From: Isoetes engelmannii
Lineage: Eukaryota > Streptophyta > Lycopodiopsida > Isoetales > Isoetaceae
Assembly: GCA_011763485.2 (NCBI GenBank)
Contig: JAANSK020014467.1
Coordinates: 1 to 29,280, forward strand
Reading direction: 5' to 3'
Length of the DNA stretch: 29,280 bases
The notes beneath the pieces are model-generated. The model had not been told where the DNA came from and did no database searches. It saw only the letters and a program-made list of their open reading frames with translations. A program made the position numbers and the translations under genes. Positions 10,249 through 21,185 of this stretch are shown here, piece after piece (the first letter of the stretch is position 1; each line of letters begins with the position of its first letter).

Positions 10249-13200
10249 ATGTCAAACGTGTAAGTTCTATTCAATCTAGTCAAAGCATTAAGGTTGATGC
10301 AAATTTTACTAATAGTGTGTGCTACTGGATTGATTGCTAGTTTTTTCGACAAGCAATGGGAAGATGCCATGCAAGGTCTTATAGGAATGATGGAACTAGA
10401 AATTCCCCAAAATCCAACCCTTGCACCACATGTATGATTACATTGCTACCCTATTTTTATTGACCAACTTGATAATGTTGCATATAGTAATCTATGTCCT
10501 AAAAATGTGTGCTCTGAAGTTGAAGTTGTGAGCAAAAGACATGAGCGTGATATATGCTATTCCATGAGTATGAATTTAGAGGCCAATTGTGTTTACCTAG
10601 TGTGGTACAATAAGTTTTATGTCCATGTCAGGCATAACAAGAAATGATTATATTGCTATATAATACAATCCAAAACACTTGAATTTAGAGGAGATAATAA
10701 CTATGGTCAGGCTTAATAAGATGGTTAACGCCACCTGTGGCAGCTAATGCAATAGTAATATACTTTGAACGTCAACTGGCTTGAAAGCCTTCATGAACAT
10801 CATGCACCATTCTAAATGTGAATGCTTATGTCTTCTTGCTATTCCAAGGTAAATATTTATCATACTGGCAGACTATTCTATAATGTATGTAAGGTACCTT
10901 CAAAAATACAAGACATATGAGATGTAGATCTCATGGAAGCCTTCATAAACACCATACACCATTCTAAATGTGCATGCTTGTATGTTCTTGCAATTCCATG
11001 ATAACTTCTCTATTATGTTCTTGTGTTTATCAGAATTTGGCCGACTATTCTGTAATGTATGTGAGATACCTTCAAATATACAAAAAATTAGAAGATTGTT
11101 ATGATCAGGTATGTTTTTTCCAAACCTTAAGCTATATTTTTAATTGAATTAAACTTCCATGTAATCCTCTTGCTCAAGTCTTCTTAGATACTCATTGGAC
11201 CAATGTTATATTATATATATTTTTCTATTTGAACAAAAAGGCATGCTTGAATTTGCAAAATTGAGTGTGAATTCATAGAAGAATCACCCATCCTTTCGTT
11301 ATTTTGAGGGTGTGAGATCATAAGGATCACTGAATCATTTGGTGTATATGTATCATTTGGATCAAAGGCAATCTATGAGCGTGAATGATATAGCTTCTCA
11401 GGATACCTGTTTCATTTAGACTATAAATAACCCAGTTTAACCATTTATAAATTGAACTAAATGTTTCTTCAATCCAAGAAGTGAAATAATGTCTTCTACT
11501 ATGTGCAGGTTGTGCATCCACAGAAACGAATTTACTTGAAGAAGACTCTTGATGCATGTATTGGACGTATATTGGAAATTAACGAGGTATCGTGAGTGTT
11601 CTCTATTTAAACATTGGCTCGTAAATTAAAAAGGACAAACACAAACTTCTCTGGCTCTTTTATGAGGCCATGAATATAGGAGTTACAAGTTCCCTACAAA
11701 AATGCAAGCTGAAATAAAGACAATCCTAGGTTCTATACAATTAGCTATACATATACAATCCTAGGTTGATTATGCATTAGGCAAACTGTCTGCAAGCCCA
11801 TCGTTCCAACACCCTGCGTGACTCAGCTGTGCTTGGATTATGACCATGCAGAGGCCTATGCCTGGATGGTCACAACTGACCTAGAGCGAATAGTGCAGCT
11901 CCCCGCACTACAGCAACAAACCGCCCATTTAATCAATGTGCTTATGATAACTACTGACAGATGCTTTGGGAGAAGCCATCTGCAGAGGCCCTTGGGAGCT
12001 ACAACCTTTTCTCGCAACAGTGATTTGATGTAGTGAACTTAAACGCTAGCTTCGACAAGTTACTGACCCCGCCTTGCGCCCGCCTGCAATTAGACAGTAC
12101 CACACTTTTCTCAAGGAAAAGAAAGCCAGACACATTGCGAAACATCAGCAAGAAATGTTCTACCTCTTGGACCATCATCCCATAACATTCTAGCGAAGGT
12201 TATTGCACAAGCCTTTCCGCCTATGAGGAACATCACTTCAGAGCAATGGGTACACACTACTTACAACACCTTTATGATCCGTTTTGGGTTCGGGCAGCAG
12301 TGCTCCCACATATGAGCCCAGTACTAGTCATCATGGAGGCAGATGTCACCACACGACTTACAACGTCTCGCCAATGGAATAGCGGCAATTTGGACGGTAT
12401 GCAAGTGGCGCTGCTGAAATGGGCTGAGCCTTAAAGGGTGCCCGTCCTAATGGCGTTGTTCAATAGGGTGTTGCAAGAAGGCTTCGCTCCACAGTGGACT
12501 ACTAGTCGGGTTGTTCCCATGTACAAGGCGGGTGATCCTCACTGCCCGATTACCGCACCATCATGGTCAGTTCACTCTTTGCTAAATTGTTGACTGACGT
12601 CCTCGAGCACAGTTGATGATGTGGGCAGAGGAAGCAGAGGTGCGGGCTTCATGTATGCAAGATTCTAGCCTTGGCACTCCATTATTAATCACATATTCAT
12701 CTGTGGACCTTGGTTAAAGATAACAGGAATCGCCGGCAAAGCATGGACATCTGCTTTATTGATTTTGCAAAAGCTTTTCACACTGTGCCTTGGGATAAGT
12801 TGTGGGACAGATTGAGGCAGTTGTAAATTTCTATGGATTTGTAAATTGCGATATACAGGTTGTATGAGGCATGCTCAGGCTGACTGACACCGTCAGGATA
12901 GCCTGTCGTCAGCAATATTAGAGTCTGCTAGGGATGCCCACATTCTATAGCGCTCTTTGGCTTATATATTGATCAGTTGGAAGATTGGCTCACTGAACAC
13001 GGGGGAGCAGGAGCCCAGATTGTACACCACATAATTAGGCAGATTATATACGCTAACGATGTGGACCTCTTAGCTTACACTACAGATGACATGCATCGCC
13101 ATTTGGATGCTCTGGATACTGTTTGGCATCCGGATTAACCTGGCCAAGACTAAAGTGCCGCTTCTCTCATCCTCACACCAATCAAGGCCTCCTCCCTTCA

Positions 13201-16200
13201 CTTACCAGGGCCAAAATGTGGAGGTGGCTCTCACCTACAAGTATTTGGGAATGGACTTTCCTTCTATCATATACTGGGACACTTCCACGGGTGCGCATCA
13301 CAGCGGGCTGGAAAACACTATATGTCATGTAGAATAACAGTCACAAGGCAGAGTTGTATGCATGGGCCCATCAGTCGTACTTGTTCAGAGCCTTGGTAGA
13401 GTATGTTCTCCTATATAGAGTTGAGGTTTGGGGCCCGATAATATCTCTCGCCACCTGAAATGACCTAGAGCAGGTGCAAAAAACCTTTTTAGCTCAAAAA
13501 CTGGGGGTAAAGTCCACAGTTCCATAAAAATGCCTGTTGCAGGAAACATGTTTCTTGCCCCCTCAACGGGTCGCGCTGGAACGCCACATCATTTACTTCT
13601 GAAAAGGGGTCGGTATAGATGACGCTCATCTCCCGCTTATGTCATGGTGCTAGAACCACAACGCTTTAAAGCCTACTGAAAGGAAAAATGAACTCAATGG
13701 TTCTCTCATTGGAATGTACAAGAGCACATGTGCACATAGGTCAAAACTGAAAAAGAGCACCATCATGTGTGACAGTACTTTGATGTTTGCTTCCTTAGCA
13801 AACTCCGGGATGTGAGCTCCCTGGAACAGGTTAAAATGACACACTACCAGTAGCTAATCAATCCCATGCTCACACGAGGTCCGCAATACTACCTATATAT
13901 GCATCTGCCCATGAAGAAGCGTAGGCTGATAGCTTACAACTGCATGGGCGCGCATCGCTTTCGCATTGAGACAGGTAGATGGTTAGGGAGGCACACGAGG
14001 ACAAGATCTATCAGTGTTGCCAATAGGGAGCCGTTGAGAATGAATGGCATGCCTTTCAGAATTGTCCGCATTCAACTAAATCCGGGCACGTTATGTTCAG
14101 TTAATCCCGTCTAATCAACAGCCACATCTACTGCTAGACACTGTCCCTGTGAGCTTACTGGGACCATATCTTCAAGAGGTCATGTATACACATTCAGATA
14201 TGTCTTCCTCCATGGCATTGAATTGTACCTTTATCTATCATTGTATAGTTTGTCAGCATGCTTATTACTGGCATTTCCCTCAAATACCTTTTCGGATTGG
14301 GGTTTTTTAATCCTGATAGTAATATGCTTGATGTTCTCTTTGTTTGGGTCCCATAGGTCAATTGGTCTTCGTGGATGATAAAAGTCCACTCCCTTCCATT
14401 CCAATCCATTCTCAAAAATCCATTCTCTCCTCTCCTCTCCTCTCCTCTCCTCTCCTCTCCTCTCCTCTCCTCTCCTCTCAACAAATAAGTAGCCATTCCC
14501 TTCCCTTCCCTTCAAATAAGTAGTCCTCCTTGAACTTAAGTGAGTTCACTTTTTAGTTGCATTTTGAGGAGTAAAGATTTCCATCTATTAACTTCTAATG
14601 CTTGCATTGCGTTTCGAACTCGTTTCTTTGACAATATTGTCCTCCATTGTTCAGTGGATGGTTCACCTGAATGCTGGAAAGGACCAAATTAAATATGAGG
14701 ATACATTGGTAAGCATATAGCTTCCATCAGTAGCAGTATTTTTAATGCCTAATTTGTTTAAGAACACTATAATTATGTGCCCGTAATCTTACAGATTCAT
14801 AATCATTTAGAACCTGATACTCTTGACATCATCCCGCCTCGTTTTCTCACACTTGATAATGCGGAAAATCTTGAGATGCGAGAGAAATTTTTGGTTAGTA
14901 TCTATTTGCGATTGTCATTCCTTAAGATAAATATGGCATCTATTATGAGAGATCAATGCATGACATGCTTATTTGAACTATATTACACTTTAGTCCAGAT
15001 ATACACAGATATGTTTTCTATGTATGTGGAGGAATTAATAGAGTTAAAATCCTCATAGGGCAAACATTGTGATTGATTTGACACTTTCTCCGGTATGTGC
15101 TTTTCTCATCATGAATTCATAAGGAAAGTGTTTATTATCTTATGTGTTTTCCATCTTATACATGGCACTAGTCTCTGGTACGTTTATCATACCATCCTAT
15201 AGCAATGTAGACTCTCCTCCCCCTTTTCCTTCCACTATATATGGTCCATAAGAGCTACTCCAAAAAGGAAAAAAATAAATACAAGTCATTAACATGTATT
15301 ACAATCTTTAAGACTCTATGAGCTAAAAGAAAACTATGTGCCTAAGAAGAAAGAAGGATATGTTATATTTTTATCTTCAAACCCTTCTTCTAGTGCAATA
15401 ATCACACAAGTTAGGCATATAAGAAAAAGCCAATAATGAAAAAGAAATTAGACATATAAGCTTCTATTTTTTCCAAATTCTTCTTTCATTAGTTTATATT
15501 CTACACTTATTTCTCTCATAAATAGGTTTGTTAGATTCCGGACTCCTAGATAATTGACATAAGTGGTTACATTCTATCCAAGAAAATAGTATTCTACTGT
15601 AATTCTCACTTCAAATTTTGCATAGATAAAATCAATATCTGATGGCGAAGAGATAACAAGTACAGAAGGGGATGTCGCACTTGAAGAACTAACAGAAGAT
15701 GAAGCTATCTCCATAATACAAGTAAGAATTTGCTAATGAAAGACCCATTACCATCTTTAAGGCAATGTGTACCAACTAACAGTCTATATCCTTTTTTTTA
15801 ATAAAGGCTAATGAAAGAGGCCGGCAAGGGAGGAAACGGATTGCTAATTTGGCTAAGCTACGGTAATGTCAATGCACATTGCAATCAATGCAAATATAGT
15901 TTTAAAGTCAGAACTATGTTCCACTCCAGTTGAAAATGCTAGTTTTCTTCATTAGTGAGATGTTTTGAATTCAAAGGAGTGTCATTTCTTTTTAATCAAT
16001 CATTTTAATAGAAAGGTGAAATTTAAGTTACTAACTTAGAGCCGAGTAGTCATTTTTGCATTCAATCAAACACTTTGACGAGGAGGTGACAAAAAATCAA
16101 TCAGGGAAGTTGTCAAAAGTTGTGGATGCATTGGTATTGGACTCATGACCTCATGCTTGAAAGCCAAATGCTTTACCATTAAGAAGTTAGCTACTTCTCT

Positions 16201-19200
16201 AATGAGTCCACTTTAATGAGTTATTGACATATCATTCAAATAATGGGTCAATATCTTTGGGTAGGAGTTAATGATAAGTAGTTTGTTTGGAAGCCTAGAC
16301 AAAGAAAAGATAGAGCAGCTAAAACTTTATTTTACTATCTTAGAATGATGTTGGGATGCATAATCTTGATAACCTTAACTATTTGGAAAGAGTGAGTAGC
16401 TAGCTGGTGCTTGACGTGTTCGTTTTCAAAAATTTTCTCTAATTTTGTAGACATTACATCATCGTACATTCAGCAATAATGGTTAGTGTTCTTATCCTTA
16501 AATGTCATATAAACACACATATTAGTAACAGTTAGTGGGCCTATTTGATGGGAATGAATTGATACTTCATTCCAACTATTGATAAAATCGTTAAAGTACG
16601 AACATTGATAATGCAATATACAAAAGTATATTTATTATAAACAATATTTTGTGCTACATAAGCTTTGATGAAAGTGAGGAAGGATGTCTATGCTATGGCT
16701 TAAAGGAAAAAGACTTTGCAATTAAGGGTATTAATATTGACAAATTCTTCAATTGAAGGAGGTATTGTTCTTAAAGTAATTTGAGGAAAATAAATAAATA
16801 AAAGGCCTAGTTAACAAATAGGAATCAAGAATTCAACTGAGTAACTTTTGGCAGGCTATTAATCTTTATACTTGTAGCACATATGTTTCAAGAAAGGTTG
16901 ACGTAAATGCACCAGGGTTTGGCTATGCATGTCATGTTAAATACACATGTCATTTCTACAGGCAATTGCAGGAAGAAGCGCTTCGTCGGCAACAAGCTGG
17001 AGAAGAGCACTTAACTCCTGAGGCTGCAGCACTAATTATTCAAACTTAGTATCCATTATTCTTGTCAATTTGCAACCTTTAAATTCCTGAAATATTAGAA
17101 TGAAATTCATTGGACTTAAAATCATAATAGTGCACGAGGTTTCTTAGGAAGGTGTCGAGTAAAACATTCAACCGAAGATGAATTGGTATTGATTGGTATG
17201 TCACATTATCTTTAGACTTGTGAAGCTCCTTAAATTGATGAGGCTAATTTGCGCATTGATTTTTTACATTAAAAAGATCATATTTGATGCATTGCATTTG
17301 CATGGTATATTATATTCCTTCGGTCCATTTGAGTTTTTGTTTTTCTTTAGGTATGGAAGAGCCTGCTGATAATGAACCTAGGGACTTGGCATTTTCAAAA
17401 GGAAAAGAAAATGCAGAAAGGAGAAAAAAATATCAACTATTAACTTACAATGAGTTTATGGAAGCGATGGCTATGGCAAGGGAGCAGTTGAAAGAACTTG
17501 AAGGACAAGAAATGCGTGAAATTATTCAAGAAAAGATAAGCGAATGGTTAAATGCAAATCGTGATCCTGACACGGGATTCTATCCTTCTTTCCCAAAGTC
17601 CGACGAAGGAGGAAGTAGATATATCCTCGAACCTCCACCAAAACTAGACATTGGTGACGATGATAAGAAGAAAAAGAAAGGAGGTAAAGGTACCAAGGAT
17701 GACAAAAAGAAGAAAAAACCAAAGGCAAGCTGCATTATTCCAAGAGTTGAACTTCCAGAAGAAGACGAGGATAAGCCACCGGCATGCCCTACGTTTTTCT
17801 TAAGGCATCTCAGAGAATGTTTGCAACTTTACAACCGAATATGGCATGATAAAGATGACTCTGCAAACCTTGGCCAGAAGCACGACTACGAGCTTTTAAA
17901 ATCAACACTTCGGCCCTCAGTGTTTGAAGAGGTAATTTTGTATGTAAAAGATATTTTGGAAATATGCAAATAGTAATAATTTTGTAGACAGGTGAGGCTG
18001 GAAGTGGATGATAGTACTCGGATCATCCTTGAGAAAGTAAAACAGAAAATACTTGCAGAATTGAAAGCAGCTAGAAAGAAACAGAAAAAGGGTGAAAAGG
18101 GCAAGGAAAAGAAAGCACCAAAGAAGGAAAAGAAAGGGAAAGAGAAAGAGGAACCCCCACCTCCAAAACCAAAGCCGAAAAAGCCTAAGGACCCAACAGC
18201 ACAAAGGACTATTGAATCCTTGTTTTCTGAGCTTGCAAAAAATCGTATTATCGAATGTTGCCCGAGACGTACATTTTCAGAGTATGTTGCCCTTGATTCT
18301 TTTGCTGGCGTGGATGCTAGTGACTTAGAACTATCTATGGCAGAGGTGTGTATTCAACTATGGCAAACATGCATTTCACTAGAACCTTAAACCAAAAAGT
18401 ACTTTTCTACTTTCCAGGTGAAAAGATTAGTGATACAATATTGTATTCTGCCTCTTGCATCAGATTTTGTGCATGGCAATGCTCCATTTATTAAATCAGT
18501 ACTTCTCTATGGTGGAGAGCTGAATGGGAAAACCTTACTGGTACTTCCTAATTGGGTTTAATGATTGAATAACATTACTAGAACATAAATAAAAAAATTA
18601 ATAGCAAAGCAATGAGTGAGAATGATGTCAGTAGGTGCATGCAGCATGTCGAGCAGCAGGAGCCAATTTCATTAATCTATCACCAGAAGTTTTAGATGGG
18701 AAATATCCAGGAAAACAAGCAACAAAGATGCTTCAAATGGTTTTCAAAGTTGCCAAGATCATGGCCCCAACTATTGTTCATGTATCAGGTGTTGAGAAGG
18801 TTTGTCCCTGCCTACTACTTGTCAAATGCTAAATTACTTACTTTGGAACAATTTTCAATTTGCAGTTATTTGTAACAGACAGAAAAAAAATCAAAGCATA
18901 TGGGTTTAAAGATAAGCCAAATAGAATAAAAAGACCTCTCATGAAAGAGGTTAATTCTCTTAAGCCGAGTGATCGGGTATTATTTCTATGTACATCATCA
19001 AGGCCACAGGCATGTGAAGTATTTTCTAATCTTTTTCATATTTGTTTTTTTTTTTTTAATCTCACTTTTCTGTAAATTGTCCCTACTCCGGTGCAGGATG
19101 CACCAGGGAAATCTTCAGCATTCATGAACTTCTTCACAAAAAGAATTTATGTGCCATTTCCTGACTATGGAAATCGTATTTTACTTTGGCGCACATTGAT

Positions 19201-19710
19201 TGAGCGTAATGGTGGAAGTATCACTCCAAATTTTGATCTTTTTACGGTTGCCCACCTTTCAAACGGTTATAGTGTGGGTGCTCTTGAGAGGATTTGTAAG
19301 ACGGTTCTCACTGGAAAGCGAAAACGAAAGGTACTACTCATGTTTGGTAGTAGTTATAATGAAAAATGTATCTAATGGAAGGTCTATTTAAGAACCTTTA
19401 TTATTCATGATGAGGGAAAAATATAAATCTTTTTCCAACTATGAAATAAGAGAGTGGAAATGATGAGGTTTTTCTTCATGCAGCTAAAAAAGTCTCCACT
19501 TTTGATTGATGAAGTAATGACCGCGCTTTATCAAACCAAACCAGTGGATCCTGCATTTCATCAAACATTGAAGGTAAGAATGTTTTTAGTTAACTTCTGG
19601 ACTTTTATATGATATGGATTTAAAATGTGCAGGAATGGGGTAAACCAAAACAAGCATCAGAAGGGCAGAAGAAGGGCAAGGATGCGAAAGGAAAATCCAA
19701 GAAAAAATAA
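10249..19710 (+). CDS. DRC11: dynein regulatory complex protein 11 (IQ and AAA domain protein, IQCA1-like)
   Basis: Part of the nexin-dynein regulatory complex of motile axonemes; in a plant it would act in sperm flagella. Coding exons: 10249-10259, 10341-10431, 11034-11108, 11509-11586, 14655-14708, 14795-14893, 15626-15721, 15807-15862, 16962-17048, 17131-17195, 17351-17931, 17992-18345, 18418-18540, 18635-18799, 18866-19018, 19097-19330, 19484-19573, 19633-19710. All introns are GT-AG, the frame is kept throughout, and the 829 residues match the family's usual length (about 820). The family signature VVHPQKR lies at about 60-66. There are two IQ motifs (IIQANERGRQGRKR ending at 179; IIQTYARGFLGRCR, 212-225), Lys-rich linkers (about 343-362 and 457-496), and a C-terminal AAA domain (about 550-774). 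The Walker A is perfect (GGELNGKT, 581-588), but the Walker B place (PTIVHVSGVEK, 635-645) lacks the acidic pair. The tail is Lys-rich. The start is the first ATG after an in-frame stop. Splice sites are inferred, not observed. Confidence 0.93.
10783..10920 (+). pseudogene. decayed duplicate of DRC11 exon 3 and its upstream intron
   Basis: This segment of intron 2 matches 10935-11090, which contains the real exon 3. Both carry AAGCCTTCAT.AAC, CACCATTCTAAATGTG and the coding part ADYS(I/V)MYVRYLQ. In the upstream copy the acceptor region is altered (the CAG of TTTATCAG is lost), and the frame reads ADYSIMYVRYLQKYKTYE and then meets a stop. The exon 3 donor is also absent. It should therefore be skipped. 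It records a tandem duplication inside the gene, later degraded. Confidence 0.85.
11720..11767. repeat. short direct repeat near the LINE edge
   Basis: ACAATCCTAGGTT occurs at 11720-11732 and again at 11755-11767, a 35-bp spacing, inside DRC11 intron 4 just before recognisable LINE sequence begins. Confidence 0.6.
11785..14250 (+). mobile_element. degraded, 5'-truncated LINE (non-LTR retrotransposon) in DRC11 intron 4
   Basis: Translated fragments in order match a non-LTR ORF2: an endonuclease-RT linker (about 11818-12030), an RT entry with a PxxKAGDP-like box (about 12520), the RT core MDICFIDFAKAFHTVPWDKL (about 12745-12800), a FGLYIDQLEDWL block (about 12955), the catalytic box, here IYANDVDLLAY with YAND in place of YADD (about 13045), a TYKYLGMDF block (about 13230), a thumb segment around VEVWGP (13420), and a C-terminal Cys-His knuckle of pattern CCQ...ENEWHAFQNCP (about 14010-14065). 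Stops and frame changes are many, the endonuclease is missing and no poly(A) tail is evident. It is in the same orientation as the host gene and fills most of a 3-kb intron. A related piece lies at the right edge of the window. Confidence 0.85.
14426..14479. repeat. (TCTCC)n microsatellite
   Basis: Ten perfect TCTCC units (14426-14475) plus a partial one, followed by TTCCC-type repeats to about 14513. It lies in DRC11 intron 4, about 175 bases before exon 5. The Arg/Glu-rich minus-strand frames here come from the repeat. Confidence 0.97.
16124..16199 (-). repeat. tRNA-like sequence, probable SINE head remnant
   Basis: Read on the minus strand, this part of DRC11 intron 8 resembles a tRNA: a TAGCTAA...TGGTAAAGC segment in the place of box A, a GGCTTTCAAGC anticodon-arm-like stretch, and AGGTCATGAGTCC in the place of box B. 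The anticodon stem does not pair well and there is no clean acceptor stem, so it is not a working tRNA gene. A SINE body could extend to about 16040 on the minus strand. Confidence 0.45.
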
Positions 19711-20640
19711 TCGACTCAAGTGTTGGAATACTTCATATAATTGGCTCAAGTGTCATGTATGCTGGTTGGTCAATACTACTTTGTCAACATTGTTGTTTGC
19801 CTCAAGATCCACAACTACACACCATTAGATTCCTCTATTCACAAGAGTACACTGTACTTATTTGCATACTTACAGTCTTAAAACTCTTGTCACCTCTGTA
19901 GCTTATGAGGATGCTTCCGTTAAGATGTTTGGAAAGCAAAGTGTCTGATATTTTGAAGGCAATGTTTTTTTCTTTTGTTTTCTAGTCATCCTCAAGACCA
20001 TGAGTCTATAATTACACAGGAAAATGACAAAAGTTGTTCACCAATGTTTAAAGTTAATCAATTGCCAATAAAACTTGCTCACCAAGTAGATAAGCTGGAA
20101 CATAGAGATGGCTCATGTATACAACAAATATTGTATAAATTTCTCTTTAGTTGATTTCTTTGTTCTTCAATATCATATATTTCTTTCTTCGGTGAATTCT
20201 AGATGTGAATCTAGGGATAGATCAAATGGTTTTATTATTTACTTATAATGCCTGAATTGTCCTTAAATTTTGCACCATCCTCGAAAAATCTAGCCAAAAA
20301 TACTGAGACATCTTTTTGAATAATGAATGTTGAGTCTATAATATTTTTGTCTGTAATTTTATTTTTTATCAAAAGAAAATTTCCATTGGGTGAATATTGA
20401 ACATGCTCAGGTTTAAATCAGCTTTAACTCAAACATATTGCGCTAGCCGTATATCACTTATATATACAAGAAATTTATTGCGACGGCCTTTATTGGTTCA
20501 TTCACTGGCTGGAATTTGTTTGAATCTTGTAATGAGCAGGAAGAAATCGGTAAAGATCTGTAAACTTTTAAAAGCTATAATGGCCAGCAGTCTCATGTGC
20601 TACATGACGGGCAAGTGTATTTTCATCATGGGTTCATGAT
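19711..20640. other. 3' flank of DRC11, non-coding
   Basis: This presumably contains the 3' UTR. One AATAAA stands at 20067-20072, 357 bases past the stop. A frame at 20397-20639 has no recognisable motif. Confidence 0.4.
20067..20072 (+). terminator. possible polyadenylation signal of DRC11
   Basis: AATAAA hexamer 357 bases downstream of the DRC11 stop. In plants this motif is a weak predictor. Confidence 0.25.
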
Positions 20641-20681
20641 CTTAAAGGAGCAGCAAGCATATCAGAGGGATAAAGATCCCC

Positions 20682-20731
20682 TGAGATTCTATAAAGATTC
20701 CCTCGAGTTCCTTGAGATTCTATAATGATCC
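20682..20731. repeat. short direct repeat
   Basis: TGAGATTCTATAA followed by a GATTCC or GATCC word occurs at 20682 and 20713, 31 bp apart, in AT-rich DNA. Confidence 0.6.
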
Positions 20732-21139
20732 TCCAAGATTCTTGTATGATACCTCAAAAATACAATGCTAATAGAAGTAGGTTTCTGTACATGTCGAAAG
20801 CTTATCACTGGGATTAAAAAACATCATCCTTCTGGGTCTTTGCGAAAAAATCCTAATCATAAGCCCTCGGTAAGGGGCTTGGAAAAACATAGGGTTTAGT
20901 ATGGCCAAAGCATATAGGTGGGGGTCATTTTCGGTGTTAGTGATACATGGTGCTTTGGTGGTGCTTTTTAATTTTAGACTAAAATTTTGATCCGACACGC
21001 ACAATACGGTGAAGGGTTTCTCACAGGGCGCCAAATTTTCTTCCTCCATTTTCATCCCATTTTGGGAAGTTCATTGGCGATGTCATCGATCCACTCCTTG
21101 GACTGGTTCTCTAGGTTTTTGCCGGATTCTGTCGGGTCC

Positions 21140-21162
21140 AATTCAATTCTGAAAATTGAATT
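21140..21162. repeat. 9-bp inverted repeat
   Basis: AATTCAATT at 21140-21148, a 5-base loop, then AATTGAATT at 21154-21162. It lies just before the broken coding region that follows. Confidence 0.8.
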
Positions 21163-21185
21163 AGATAATCTTTGTTTCAGAAAAT

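Noticed and set aside
14194-14515. Two minus-strand Arg/Glu-rich frames
   Set aside because: They are the translation of the (TCTCC)n microsatellite and its flank and lie inside a DRC11 intron.
17522-18204. Phe/Leu/Ser-rich minus-strand frames that look like membrane proteins
   Set aside because: They are antisense to the Lys-rich DRC11 exons 11 and 12; poly-Lys codons read backwards give Phe and Leu.
19009-19020. GC-AG intron after the CCACAG in DRC11 exon 15
   Set aside because: A normal GT donor 9 bases later (19019) keeps the frame and adds only Ala-Cys-Glu, so no GC donor is needed.
14709-19632. Short introns in DRC11 as possible sequencing or assembly errors
   Set aside because: Those of 59-94 bp all have GT-AG borders and protein similarity stops exactly at them, so they are ordinary introns.
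20768-21055. Minus-strand 95-codon frame, considered as organelle-derived DNA
   Set aside because: No match to any plastid or mitochondrial protein I know, and it overlaps the lead-in of the broken coding region on the other strand.
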